A DNA stretch of 15,276 nt. Origin: Cyanobacteriota bacterium (GTDB lineage: Bacteria; Cyanobacteriota; Cyanobacteriia; PCC-6307; Cyanobiaceae). Location of the stretch: the NCBI GenBank assembly GCA_947463165.1, contig CANHSW010000018.1, positions 1-15,276 on the forward strand. The letters run 5' to 3'. Positions 1 through 8,059 of the stretch are shown one piece after another. Below the pieces are notes generated by a model, which saw only the letters and a program-made list of their open reading frames with translations, was not told the DNA's origin and made no database searches. Position numbers and translations under genes: made by a program. Numbering within the stretch: position 1 is the stretch's first letter; each line of letters opens with the position of its first letter.

Positions 1-36
1 GGCTTCCCCTAGCCTGTTCTCAGTTATGGCTCCTAC

Positions 37-378
37 ATGGCCGGCTTCGGTCTCCCCAATTTCGGACAACTCACCGAAGCCTTCAAAAAGGCTCAGGAAT
101 TGCAGCAGAACGCCCAGAAGCTGCAGGAAGAACTCGACGATATGGAAATCGAGGGTCGCTCCGCCGATGGCCGCGCCAGCGTCTGGCTATCCGGCAACCA
201 GCAACCCCTGAAGGTGAGCCTCGCCCCGGAACTACTCCAGGAGGGCAGCTCCGCCTCTGAAGCCGCCGTTCTAGAGGCTTTACAGGCGGCCTATGCCAGC
301 TCCACCGGCACGATGAAGGAGCGGATGGAATCCCTCACGGGCGGCCTCAACTTGAACCTGCCGGGCCTGGGGGGCTGA
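37..378 (+). CDS. ebfC: YbaB/EbfC family nucleoid-associated protein
   Basis: The 113-residue product has the size and layout of the YbaB/EbfC family: a long charged N-terminal helix (about residues 8-40, rich in Q, E, K and L), a small beta sheet carrying the [19 protein letters not shown] stretch (about 49-67), then a C-terminal helix with [11 protein letters not shown] and a glycine-rich end. Family members are small dimeric proteins that bind DNA and help organise the nucleoid. ATG at 37 is chosen because it begins the usual MAGFGLP-type N-terminus; the ATG at 26 is in another frame. No strong Shine-Dalgarno sequence is visible. In picocyanobacteria murB usually precedes this gene; only 36 bases are present upstream, too few to identify it. 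The gene converges on rsgA with a 24-base gap. Confidence 0.93.
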   Translation: MAGFGLPNFGQLTEAFKKAQELQQNAQKLQEELDDMEIEGRSADGRASVWLSGNQQPLKVSLAPELLQEGSSASEAAVLEALQAAYASSTGTMKERMESLTGGLNLNLPGLGG

Positions 379-389
379 CCCGGGTCAGC
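374..389. terminator. Perfect 16-bp palindrome between convergent genes, possible bidirectional terminator
   Basis: The sequence GCTGACCCGGGTCAGC is fully self-complementary and spans the ebfC stop codon just before the convergent rsgA end. It could form a GC-rich cruciform or RNA hairpin able to stop transcription in both directions. No T-run follows on either strand, so it is not a classical intrinsic terminator, and the function is inferred only from position and symmetry. Confidence 0.35.
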
Positions 390-414
390 TGAGCCGCCCG
401 GGTCAACTGAGCTC
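379..414. repeat. 18-bp imperfect tandem duplication at the ebfC/rsgA junction
   Basis: Two adjacent 18-base units, 379-396 and 397-414, match at 15 of 18 positions; each begins CCCGGGTCA and continues with CTGAG. The second unit contains the rsgA stop codon (403-405, minus strand). It looks like a local duplication in a short intergenic spacer that altered the 3' end of rsgA. Confidence 0.6.
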
Positions 415-1560
415 ATCGGCAAGGTCATCGGCACCACTCGTCTGCTCCAGCGACTGGAGCTGCTCGGTGTCCTGGCGCCGCCGCCGCCGGGAGGCCTGAC
501 GCAGGCGAGGATCCAGCTGCTGTTCCGCTCGTCCAGCCCGGCCGGCCTGGCCTGGCTCTGGATTTTGCAGGCCAGACCCACCGGGTTTGCAGGCGGTTGA
601 GGGGCGGACCAGCCCCCGCCGCATCGCCCTTGCAGCATCTGCCTCGATATCGGCGAGGCACTGGGCATAGAGGTGGTAACGGGGCCAATCGGTAGCCACC
701 GCGCAGCCGGGATCGCCGCGATGCAGGCAATTGCTGAAGCGACAGCAACCGGCCGCCAGGCGCTGGCGCAGCTCTGGAAACAGGCGGGCCAAGGCGGCCG
801 CATCCTCCGGCAGGGCCGGGCGATTGAAGCCGGGGCTATCGGCCACCAGGGCCCCGGGAGCCAAGGCGAACAGCTCCACGTGGCGGGTGGTGTGCCGGCC
901 GCGCTGCAAGCGGCCAGAGACGGCCGCCACCCGCAGCTTCAAATCGGGGCGCAGGGCATTGAGCAAACTGCTCTTACCCGCCCCGGAAGGGCCGCAGAGC
1001 ACCGCTAGGCCAGGCTGGCTCAGCCGTTGCCGCAACGACTCCAGCCCGAGGCCGCCACCACTGGCCAAAGCCAGGGGCCGATAGCCCCAACTCTCGGCCC
1101 GTCCGCACCACTGCCGCACCTGCTCCGCCGGCAGCAGATCGGCCTTGGAGAACACCAAATCCACCGGCTGAGCGGTGAGCTCGGCGGTGATTAAAAAACG
1201 GGTTAGCTGCAGGATGTCAAGCTCGGGCTCGGCCAGGGCCACCACCACCACCACCCGGCTGAGATTGGCCACGGGCGGCCGGCTCAACAGGGAGTGGCGC
1301 GGTTCCAGGTCGGCGACGGCAGCGCGGCCAGCGGGCCAGTCCACCCCCTCCAGCCGCACCCGATCGCCGCTGCAGATTTGCAGGCCTCGCTTGCCTAAGC
1401 GGGTTCGGCGGGTGCAGAGCAAACGGGAGATGCCTGTGGGACCGGGCCGATCCAATTGCACCCAGCAGTAATTGGCCAGCAGAGACACCACCTGGCCACT
1501 GATCGGGGCGGACGCCAGCCTGACCGGCGAGCCATCAGCCATCGTCTGGGCCAGCCGCAC
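403..1560 (-). CDS. rsgA: Ribosome small-subunit-dependent GTPase RsgA
   Basis: RsgA is a circularly permuted GTPase that acts in late 30S maturation. The permuted motif order is visible in the 385 residues: an OB-fold region (about 20-90), G4 SKAD (138-141), a G5-like stretch ending at LASG, the P-loop GPSGAGKS (190-197), G2 GRHTT (221-225) and G3 DSPGF (241-245). A C-terminal zinc site follows, with C273, C278, H280 and C286. The 385-residue start is GTG at 1560; an ATG six codons later (1542) is an alternative, and neither has a convincing ribosome binding site. Either start overlaps the end of the upstream TusA-like gene, suggesting translational coupling. The last 65 or so residues after the zinc domain are low-complexity and include an arginine run near 358-362, an unusual tail. 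Family assignment is firm; the exact start is not. Confidence 0.95.
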   Translation of the reverse strand: MRLAQTMADGSPVRLASAPISGQVVSLLANYCWVQLDRPGPTGISRLLCTRRTRLGKRGLQICSGDRVRLEGVDWPAGRAAVADLEPRHSLLSRPPVANLSRVVVVVALAEPELDILQLTRFLITAELTAQPVDLVFSKADLLPAEQVRQWCGRAESWGYRPLALASGGGLGLESLRQRLSQPGLAVLCGPSGAGKSSLLNALRPDLKLRVAAVSGRLQRGRHTTRHVELFALAPGALVADSPGFNRPALPEDAAALARLFPELRQRLAAGCCRFSNCLHRGDPGCAVATDWPRYHLYAQCLADIEADAARAMRRGLVRPSTACKPGGSGLQNPEPGQAGRAGRAEQQLDPRLRQASRRRRRQDTEQLQSLEQTSGADDLADELS

Positions 1561-1798
1561 GGCGTATCAGCAGCCTCACCGCCGTATCGACGGACGGATG
1601 GGGCTGAATCTCCACCCCATGGCCACTGCTGGTGAGCCCTGAGCTCACCAGTTGCTCCGGTTCCCCAACATCGAGATCCACCTGTAGCAAGGCCCCCGGA
1701 GCAATCGTTTCGAGGGCCAGGCGAGAGCGGATGTAGTTCAAGGGACAGGGGGTGCCGCGCAGATCCAAGCAGGCAGCTGGCTGGCTCGGGCTGACCAA
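1535..1798 (-). CDS. TusA/SirA-like sulfurtransferase family protein
   Basis: TusA-family proteins are small two-layer alpha/beta proteins that carry persulfide sulfur on a CPxP cysteine. The product shows the LDLRGTPCPLN motif, the helix YIRSRLALE, the LLQVDLDVGEP strand-loop and a C-terminal VRLLIRR strand. The motif reads C18-P19-L20-N21, so the second proline is replaced by asparagine. The open frame continues upstream into dnaJ, but that part is in dnaJ coding sequence. TTG at 1798, four bases after the dnaJ stop, gives 87 residues, close to the family's usual length, and is preferred; in-frame GTG codons at 1828 and 1840 are alternatives. The 3' end overlaps rsgA. The substrate is unknown; a sulfur-relay role is inferred from the family only. 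Confidence 0.8.
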   Translation of the reverse strand: MVSPSQPAACLDLRGTPCPLNYIRSRLALETIAPGALLQVDLDVGEPEQLVSSGLTSSGHGVEIQPHPSVDTAVRLLIRRAAGPDDG

Positions 1799-1802
1799 GG
1801 CC

Positions 1803-2936
1803 TCAGCCGCCCCCGCCAAACAGGCCACCAAACAAGCCACTCTTGTGATGGTGGCGCTGGCCCTTGCTGGTGTGATGACCCGCCAGCTGCTCCAGCAACT
1901 GCCGCTCATCACCACTCAACTTGGTGGGCAGTTGCACCTTGACGGTGACCTCGTGATTGCCGCGGGCCACTGGATTGCCGAGCCGGGGCACCCCCTTGCC
2001 CTGCAGGGTGAGCACGGTGCCGGGCTGGGTGCCCGCCGGAATCGTCAGCCGCTCGTGGCCATCGACGCTTTCCAGCTCGATGGTGTCCCCCAGGATCGCC
2101 TGTAGGTAGTTGAGCATCACCTCGGAGTGAATGGTGATGCCATCGCGGCGCAGCTGCGGATGGGCCTGGACATTGAGGAACACGTACAGGTCCCCGGGGG
2201 GGCCACCACGGGGTCCGGCATTGCCCTCATTCGCCACCCTGAGCCGGGTACCTGAATCGACGCCTGCGGGGATGTTGATCCGCAACTTCTTGCGCACCTG
2301 CTGCAAGCCCTGGCCACCGCAGGCGGAGCAGGGATCGGCGATCACCTGGCCGGTGCCATCACAGGTGGGGCAGGAGGCCACCTGGGTGAAACTGCCGAAA
2401 GGGGTACGGGTGGCGCGCCGGACCTGGCCAGCCCCGGCGCAGGTGCCACAGGTGCTGGGGCCACTGCCGGCCTTGGCACCGCTGCCACTGCAGGTGGAGC
2501 AGGTTTCCAGATGGCGCACCTGTACTTCCTTCTCGATGCCAAATACCGCCTCTTGAAAGCTGATCGTCAGATCCAGGCGCAGGTCATCGCCCTGGCGGGG
2601 GCCGCTGCGGCGACGGCCGCCGGCCTGGGCCGCCGCGCCGCCACCAAAACCGCTGAAGAAGGTCTCGAACAGGTCGGCAAAACCGCCCATGTCGCCCATG
2701 TCGGCAGCGCCGGCGGCACCGCCCAGGCCGGCCTCGCCGAACTGGTCATAGCGGGATCGGGTCTGGGGATCACTGAGCACCGAATAGGCGCGACCAATCT
2801 CCTTGAACTTGTCCTCCGCCCCTGGATCCTTGTTGACATCAGGGTGATATTGGCGCGCCAAACGGCGATAGGCCCGCTTGAGGCCCTCGGCATCCACGTC
2901 TCGGGATACCCCAAGCAGGGAGTAGTAATCGGCCAT
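1803..2936 (-). CDS. dnaJ: Molecular chaperone DnaJ (type I Hsp40)
   Basis: DnaJ delivers unfolded proteins to DnaK and stimulates its ATPase. The 377 residues have all type I domains: a J domain with HPD at 31-33, a Gly/Phe-rich linker (about 70-105), a cysteine-rich zinc domain with four CxxCxGxG-type repeats beginning at C146, C163, C189 and C203, and two beta-rich C-terminal substrate-binding domains. The end is glycine-rich with a short histidine cluster. Its ATG shares one base with the grpE stop (TGATG at the junction), a typical coupled arrangement. No CIRCE operator is visible upstream of the grpE-dnaJ pair. A cyanobacterium usually has several DnaJ proteins; this is the one paired with grpE. 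Confidence 0.97.
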   Translation of the reverse strand: MADYYSLLGVSRDVDAEGLKRAYRRLARQYHPDVNKDPGAEDKFKEIGRAYSVLSDPQTRSRYDQFGEAGLGGAAGAADMGDMGGFADLFETFFSGFGGGAAAQAGGRRRSGPRQGDDLRLDLTISFQEAVFGIEKEVQVRHLETCSTCSGSGAKAGSGPSTCGTCAGAGQVRRATRTPFGSFTQVASCPTCDGTGQVIADPCSACGGQGLQQVRKKLRINIPAGVDSGTRLRVANEGNAGPRGGPPGDLYVFLNVQAHPQLRRDGITIHSEVMLNYLQAILGDTIELESVDGHERLTIPAGTQPGTVLTLQGKGVPRLGNPVARGNHEVTVKVQLPTKLSGDERQLLEQLAGHHTSKGQRHHHKSGLFGGLFGGGG

Positions 2937-3733
2937 CAGCCGAGCTGCTCCTCAGGCTGAGAAGGGGTTTCAGGCTGGGCGCCAGCGGAGCCGGGTCCAG
3001 GGCCCATGGACACCTTGACCAGAGCATGGCGCAGCACCCGTCCCTGCAGCTGATAACCCCGCTGCAGCTCTTCGATCACCAGGTCCTCCCCGTGCAGGTC
3101 GCTGGGTTCTCGCAACACCGCCTCGTGAAGATTTGGATCAAACCTTTCTCCCTCCACCCGCATCGGCGAAACCCCCAGCTGTTTAAACGCTTCCACCAGC
3201 TGCTTGTAGAGATTCTGATAGCTGCGGTGCAGGTTTTGAGCCTCCTCGTGCTGGGGGTTGAGCTGCTGGCGGGCGCGATCGAAATTGTCCACCACCGGCA
3301 GGATCTCGCTGAGGGTGGAGCAGGCGATCTGCAGGCGCTGATCCTCGCTGTCACGGGCCTGGCGCTTGCGGAAATTGTCGAAATCGGCCGCCAAGCGCAT
3401 GTACTGACCATTGAGGTTGTCGTACTGGCCCTTGAGTGCGTTCAGTTCTGCCTCCAACTGGGCGGATCGGTCGGCTGCGGCGGCGCTGCCGGCACCGGCA
3501 TGGGGAACTTCTGGGCCCATCCCTTGATCAGAACTCCCATCGACCACCAGGAATGATTCTGGATCGTTCTCTGGCTCTAGACGGGCATCGTAACCTAGGT
3601 CCCCGGCCCCATCAGGCTGTTGCCCAGGTCCCTGGCTGCTCTCGACGCTCCCCTGGCTGCTGTCGACGCTCCCCTGGCTGCTGTCGACGCTCCCCTGGCT
3701 GCTGTCGACGCTCATTGAGGAGTCTCCACTCAT
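2936..3733 (-). CDS. grpE: Nucleotide exchange factor GrpE
   Basis: GrpE releases ADP from DnaK. The core is clear: a long coiled-coil helix (about 88-135) with FDNFRKR at 118-124, [10 protein letters not shown] at 145-154, and the C-terminal signature running from [12 protein letters not shown] to LRHALVKVS (221-242) in the beta domain that contacts DnaK. The first 85 or so residues are disordered and acidic, and residues 9-35 consist of a seven-residue repeat of the type SVDSSQG encoded by 21-bp DNA repeats. ATG at 3733 has no good ribosome binding site; the in-frame ATG at 3715 has GGAG eight bases upstream and may be the true start, giving 259 residues. It is the first gene of the grpE-dnaJ-tusA-like-rsgA cluster and divergent from pilB. 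Confidence 0.96.
   Translation of the reverse strand: MSGDSSMSVDSSQGSVDSSQGSVDSSQGSVESSQGPGQQPDGAGDLGYDARLEPENDPESFLVVDGSSDQGMGPEVPHAGAGSAAAADRSAQLEAELNALKGQYDNLNGQYMRLAADFDNFRKRQARDSEDQRLQIACSTLSEILPVVDNFDRARQQLNPQHEEAQNLHRSYQNLYKQLVEAFKQLGVSPMRVEGERFDPNLHEAVLREPSDLHGEDLVIEELQRGYQLQGRVLRHALVKVSMGPGPGSAGAQPETPSQPEEQLG
3631..3714. repeat. 21-bp tandem repeat inside grpE
   Basis: About 3.9 copies of a 21-base unit (CCTGGCTGCTGTCGACGCTCC on the plus strand, split here for description as CCTGGCTGCT plus GTCGACGCTCC) begin at 3631, 3652, 3673 and 3694. The copies are nearly identical; the first differs by one base, changing Asp to Glu. The unit length is a multiple of three, so copy-number change keeps the grpE frame. 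The repeats encode the disordered N-terminal tail only. Confidence 0.95.
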
Positions 3734-3824
3734 GGCGGTCAGGCATTGACTTGGTGTCTAGACATGTTGGAACTCCGGCCCCGCTCTCCACAAGCGGCGG
3801 AAGCCCGCACCTCATAAGAGCCCC
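3734..3824. promoter_or_regulatory. Divergent grpE/pilB intergenic region with a palindrome
   Basis: These 91 bases must hold the 5' signals of both grpE (minus) and pilB (plus). A perfect 10-base palindrome TGTCTAGACA lies at 3755-3764, and a TTGACT hexamer at 3747-3752 resembles a -35 element, but no matching -10 element is clear at normal spacing. There is no CIRCE-like inverted repeat. The palindrome is a possible operator; that is inference. Confidence 0.35.
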
Positions 3825-5618
3825 ATGACACTCAGCTCAATCGACGACTCACCGGGCGGCATCCCTGCTGAGCAGAAGCGGTTGGAACTGGAGCTGCTGC
3901 TCGGCCAGCGGGTGTTGAAGCCTGAGGAACTGGCCCAGGCTGATCCCGATCTGATCAGCCGCGGCACTGCCATCGGCGGGGCCCGCTGGCGCGCCCTGGG
4001 GGCCCTACCCCTGCGCCAAGACCCGGAGGGCCTGGTGGTGGCGGTGCCCTACCAGTGGGGGGAAACCAAGCGCCAATCGCTGCTGCGGGAATTGGGGGAT
4101 CAGGCCAAAAACTGCCGGCTGGCCCCTGCCCTGCCCAGTGATTTAGAGGCCGCCATCGCCCAGCGACTCGAACTCAAACCAGCCCAGCCTGTGTTGATAC
4201 CAGGGGCGCCAGGGCGCTCCTTGCTGCAGGGTCTGACCATGCAGCCCGGCCACGAGTTGACCGCAGTGACCGAAGTAGATGAGCTGGAGAGCTCACCGGA
4301 AGACGCCAATGCCTCGCCGGTGGTGAGTCTGGTGGATCGCATCTTGATCGAAGCGGTGGAGTCAGATACCAGTGACATCCACTTCGAACCCCAGGAGAGC
4401 GGCCTGGTGATCCGCTACCGGCGGGATGGGGTGCTGCATCCCCAATGGGAAACCCTGCCAAAGAACTTGATTCCTTCGATCACCTCTCGGCTGAAGATCA
4501 TGGCCGAGCTGGATATCTCCGAACGGCGGATGCCCCAGGATGGCAGGATCCGGCGTCAATACCGGGGTCGCAATATCGATATCCGGGTCAGCACCCTACC
4601 CAGCCGCTTTGGCGAAACAGTGGTGTTGCGCCTACTCGATCACGACATCACCCAGTTGGGCCTAGAAGTCTTGATCAACGATCCCGAGTCTCTGGCCAAT
4701 CTTCGAGCCATGGGCTCCAAGCCATTCGGCCTAATCCTCGTGACAGGTCCCACTGGCGCCGGCAAGAGCACCACCCTCTACGCCCTATTGGCCGAACGTA
4801 ACGATCCGGCGATCAACATCTGCACAGTGGAGGATCCGATCGAGTACGGGCTCAAGGGGATCACCCAGACCCAGGTGAACCGGGACAAGGGGCTGGACTT
4901 CAGCACAGTGCTACGGGCCTTTATCCGGCAGGACCCGGACGTGCTGCTGGTGGGGGAAACCCGGGATCAAGAAACTGCCAAGACCACAATCGAAGCGGCC
5001 CTCACCGGCCACCTGGTGCTGTCAACGCTGCACTGCAACGACGCGGTGAGCGCCTTCGCCCGCCTCGACGAAATGGGCGTAGAGCCTTTTCTGGTGAGCG
5101 CCAGTTTACTTGGAGTCATATCCCAGAGACTACTGCGCAGATTATGTCTCCACTGCCGCGTGGCCTACAAACCGAGCGAAGAGCAGTTGGCGCGCTTCGG
5201 ATTGCTAGCGAGCCGGGAGGCGGAGATCAGCTTCTATCGCGCCAAGTTAGACAATTCAGGCCAGAAAGAAGTCTGTCCCCATTGCCAGGGGAACGGTTAT
5301 CGCGGCCGCGTCGGAGTATACGAAATTTTAACCATGACCGAAAGCTTTGCCTCTGCGGTGGCCAAGCGAGCTCCCGTCGATGAGCTACGCCGCCTCGCCC
5401 TGGAAAACGGCATGAAAACCCTGCTTGGTTACGGACTAAGTCTGGTTCGACAGGGCTTGACAACGCTGGAAGAGGTGGAGCGTATGCTACTTACCGACTC
5501 CGGTCTCGAATCTGAGCGACGATCCAGGGCCCTGCACTCGCTCACCTGCGAAGGCTGCGGTGCCGGCCTTCAAGAAGAATGGCTGGAATGTCCCTACTGC
5601 CTCTGCACGAGGAATTAA
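3825..5618 (+). CDS. pilB: Type IV pilus extension ATPase PilB (GspE/PulE family)
   Basis: PilB is the cytoplasmic hexameric ATPase that drives pilus assembly. The 597 residues show an N-terminal domain resembling T2SSE_N/MshEN (about 20-115), a linker, then the N2 and catalytic domains: Walker A GPTGAGKS (308-315), the Asp box around TVEDPIEY (334-341), Walker B LLVGETRD (374-381) and the His box TGHLVLSTLH (394-403). A zinc site typical of the family is formed by C441/C444 and C484/C487. Beyond the normal end of the ATPase there is a second cysteine set, C575-x2-C578 and C589-x2-C592, resembling a small zinc ribbon. The ATG at 3825 has only a weak AAGAG upstream. It is followed by pilT after seven bases, so pilB-pilT-pilC form one transcription unit by spacing. 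Confidence 0.95.
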   Translation: MTLSSIDDSPGGIPAEQKRLELELLLGQRVLKPEELAQADPDLISRGTAIGGARWRALGALPLRQDPEGLVVAVPYQWGETKRQSLLRELGDQAKNCRLAPALPSDLEAAIAQRLELKPAQPVLIPGAPGRSLLQGLTMQPGHELTAVTEVDELESSPEDANASPVVSLVDRILIEAVESDTSDIHFEPQESGLVIRYRRDGVLHPQWETLPKNLIPSITSRLKIMAELDISERRMPQDGRIRRQYRGRNIDIRVSTLPSRFGETVVLRLLDHDITQLGLEVLINDPESLANLRAMGSKPFGLILVTGPTGAGKSTTLYALLAERNDPAINICTVEDPIEYGLKGITQTQVNRDKGLDFSTVLRAFIRQDPDVLLVGETRDQETAKTTIEAALTGHLVLSTLHCNDAVSAFARLDEMGVEPFLVSASLLGVISQRLLRRLCLHCRVAYKPSEEQLARFGLLASREAEISFYRAKLDNSGQKEVCPHCQGNGYRGRVGVYEILTMTESFASAVAKRAPVDELRRLALENGMKTLLGYGLSLVRQGLTTLEEVERMLLTDSGLESERRSRALHSLTCEGCGAGLQEEWLECPYCLCTRN

Positions 5619-5625
5619 AAGCACG

Positions 5626-6702
5626 ATGGAACTGTTGATTGAAGATTTAATGAGGGAGCTGGTGGAACGGGGGGGCAGCGACCTCCACCTCTCCAGCGGC
5701 ATCGCGCCCTACGGCCGCTTTAACGGCGAGCTCCAGCCAATGCGGGAAGAAAAACTAAGCCAATCCCAATGTACCAAGCTAATTTTCTCCATACTCAATA
5801 CCTCCCAGCGCAAGGATCTTGAGCAGAACTGGGAACTGGACTGTGCCTATAGCCTCAAGGGGGTCTCCCGTTTCCGGCTGAACGTCTACCGACAGCTGGG
5901 CAGCTATGCGGCCTGTCTAAGGGCCCTGGGGGATCAGATCCCCACCCTGGAGATGCTGCAAATGCCGCCAGTGATCCAGGAGATGGGCAGCAAGCCCAGG
6001 GGCCTGGTGCTGGTGACCGGCCCCACTGGCTCCGGCAAGACCACCACCCTGGCCTCGCTACTGAACCACATCAACAACACCAGCTCTAGACATATAATCA
6101 CTATTGAAGACCCGATCGAATTTGTATACCAAAGCAACCGCAGCCTTATCCACCAAAGAGAAGTACACGAAGACACCCATAGCACCGCCAATGCCCTGCG
6201 CTCAGCCCTACGGGAGGACCCGGACGTAATCCTGGTCGGGGAAATGCGCGACTTGGAGACGATTCAACTGGCAATAACCGCAGCTGAAACCGGCCACCTG
6301 GTGTTTGGCACCCTGCACACCAACTCCGCATCCCAAACCGTTGACAGAATCCTGGATGTATTCCCCTCTACCCAGCAGTCCCAGATTCGAGCCCAGCTAA
6401 GCAACAGCCTGGTGGCCGTATTTTGCCAATCCCTGCTAAAGCGCTGCCGACCAGATGAGAATAACTACGGCAGGATTGTAGCCATGGAAATTATGATCCA
6501 AACCTCCGCCACGTCAAATCTGATTCGTGAGGGCAAAACCGCCCAGCTTTACTCCCAGATCCAGACCGGCGGACAATACGGCATGCAGACCCTAGAGCGG
6601 GCCTTGGCTGTCTTAGTGCAAGAAGGCGTGGTGGAGCTGGCAGAAGCATTGAGCAAGTCTAGTCGACCGGAAGACCTACAACGACTACTGGAAAGCACCT
6701 GA
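5626..6702 (+). CDS. pilT: Type IV pilus retraction ATPase PilT
   Basis: PilT powers pilus retraction. The 358-residue product has the N-terminal PAS-like domain containing SDLHLSSG (18-25), Walker A GPTGSGKT (132-139), the Asp box around TIEDPIEF (159-166), Walker B VILVGEMRD (201-209), the His box TGHLVFGTLHT (222-232), and an AIRNLIRE-type motif written here as ATSNLIRE (295-302), which distinguishes PilT from PilB. ATG at 5626 is chosen because MELLIEDLM starts the family's usual N-terminus; an upstream in-frame ATG at 5560 lies inside pilB and would add residues unlike the family. GAGGA lies 12 bases upstream, slightly far. pilC follows after four bases. Confidence 0.96.
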   Translation: MELLIEDLMRELVERGGSDLHLSSGIAPYGRFNGELQPMREEKLSQSQCTKLIFSILNTSQRKDLEQNWELDCAYSLKGVSRFRLNVYRQLGSYAACLRALGDQIPTLEMLQMPPVIQEMGSKPRGLVLVTGPTGSGKTTTLASLLNHINNTSSRHIITIEDPIEFVYQSNRSLIHQREVHEDTHSTANALRSALREDPDVILVGEMRDLETIQLAITAAETGHLVFGTLHTNSASQTVDRILDVFPSTQQSQIRAQLSNSLVAVFCQSLLKRCRPDENNYGRIVAMEIMIQTSATSNLIREGKTAQLYSQIQTGGQYGMQTLERALAVLVQEGVVELAEALSKSSRPEDLQRLLEST

Positions 6703-6706
6703 AATC

Positions 6707-8059
6707 ATGGCTGTATTCATTGCCACCTACCTAACCAGCCGGGGCCAGACCCGCCAGCTGGAACTCCAAGCCTCAGATTTGCCCACTGCCAAAGGAGAGC
6801 TACGCCGACGCGGCATCAAGGCCATCAGGGTTGAGCCCCTATTGGCTAACAGCCAGAGAAAGCCAATCAACGCTGCCCTCGCGGCAACTGCCGGTTCAGC
6901 GTCAACAAAGCTGCCTGGCAGCGCCAATTCAGTGGCTACCCCAGGGGCTCCAACAGCAGCCATACGCAACACAATCAAGCCAAACAATGGCAAGAAATGG
7001 TACGAAATAACCATCCTTGAATTTAAGCCTGGCATTCGCGAAATGGCACTGTTTGCCAATAAGCTGTTTGCCCTTGTTACCGCTGGCGTGCCTATTGTAC
7101 GCAGCCTTTCCCTATTAGCAAAACAACAGAAACATCCGCTTTTCAAACGGGCACTAGAGGGAATCATCCGGGATGTAAACCAGGGAAGCAACCTGAGTAC
7201 TGCCATGCGACGATGGCCCAAGGTATTCGACCAGCTCAGCATCGCCATGGTGGATGCTGGTGAAAGCGGTGGTGTGCTAGATGAATCGCTTCAACGGCTA
7301 GCCAAACTGCTTGAACAGCACACCAAGCTGCAGAATGAAATCAAGGCAGCCATGGGATATCCAAGCATTGTTCTGGCGATTGCCATCCTAGTCTTTCTAG
7401 GATTAACTTTATTTTTAATCCCTGTTTACGCTAATATCTTCGAATCTCTCAATGCCGAACTGCCGGCATTAACTTTGTTTTTGGTAAACCTAAGCAGCAT
7501 TCTAAGGCGTTGGTTTCCAATCATATTCGGGGTAGCGGTAGGTTTGGTATGGCTATTTAGCCGTTATTACTCCACTAAAAGTGGCAAATTACTAGTTGAC
7601 GGTTACATGCTCAAAGTGCCCCTATTCGGTGAACTACTACAAAAAAGTTCCACGGCTAAATTTTGCCGCACATTTAGCTCCCTATCACGTGCTGGCGTTC
7701 CGATCCTGAGATCCTTGGAAATAGTCAGCGAAACCACCGGCAATGCGAAGATTAGCAAAGCTATCTGGGATTCTCGCCAAGAGGTTATGGAGGGCACTCC
7801 CTTAAGCGCTTCGCTTGAACGCCATGGCGTATTCCCAGAACTTGCCCTAAGCATGCTGGCTATTGGCGAGGAAACAGGTAGAGTAGAAGTAATTATTTCT
7901 AAAATGGCTGATTTTTATGAAGATGAAGTCAGCTCAACAGTAAAAGCACTTACATCCATGCTTGAGCCAGCAATGATAGTGATTGTCGGCGGCATCGTCG
8001 CGGTAATACTTCTTGCAATGTATCTACCAATGTTTGCGATATACGATAATATCAAATAA
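6707..8059 (+). CDS. pilC: Type IV pilus inner-membrane platform protein PilC (GspF family)
   Basis: PilC is the inner-membrane platform on which PilB and PilT act. The 450 residues contain two T2SSF domains (about 111-234 and 315-437), each with its helix bundle and the FANKLFALVTAGVPIVRSL / FSSLSRAGVPILRSLE repeats, and membrane segments near 219-241, 271-288 and 420-445. An N-terminal domain (about 1-45) is joined by a low-complexity Ala/Ser/Thr/Pro linker (about 50-95). ATG at 6707 starts four bases after the pilT stop. Base composition is visibly more AT-rich than in pilB, especially after 7380. No pilin gene is present in the window, so the pilins must be encoded elsewhere. Confidence 0.95.
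   Translation: MAVFIATYLTSRGQTRQLELQASDLPTAKGELRRRGIKAIRVEPLLANSQRKPINAALAATAGSASTKLPGSANSVATPGAPTAAIRNTIKPNNGKKWYEITILEFKPGIREMALFANKLFALVTAGVPIVRSLSLLAKQQKHPLFKRALEGIIRDVNQGSNLSTAMRRWPKVFDQLSIAMVDAGESGGVLDESLQRLAKLLEQHTKLQNEIKAAMGYPSIVLAIAILVFLGLTLFLIPVYANIFESLNAELPALTLFLVNLSSILRRWFPIIFGVAVGLVWLFSRYYSTKSGKLLVDGYMLKVPLFGELLQKSSTAKFCRTFSSLSRAGVPILRSLEIVSETTGNAKISKAIWDSRQEVMEGTPLSASLERHGVFPELALSMLAIGEETGRVEVIISKMADFYEDEVSSTVKALTSMLEPAMIVIVGGIVAVILLAMYLPMFAIYDNIK

Noticed and set aside
1799..1915. Long N-terminal extension of the TusA-like protein up to 1915
   Set aside because: The extension is out-of-frame dnaJ coding sequence; TusA-family proteins begin shortly before the LDLRG motif.
3631..3714. 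Possible CRISPR-like repeats in grpE
   Set aside because: The units are directly adjacent with no spacers and lie in frame inside a clear coding gene.
3734..3824. CIRCE/HrcA heat-shock operator upstream of grpE
   Set aside because: No TTAGCACTC-N9-GAGTGCTAA-like inverted repeat is present in the spacer.
5560..5625. Upstream ATG of pilT at 5560
   Set aside because: It lies inside the pilB zinc-ribbon codons and would add 22 residues unlike PilT N-termini; ATG at 5626 fits the family.
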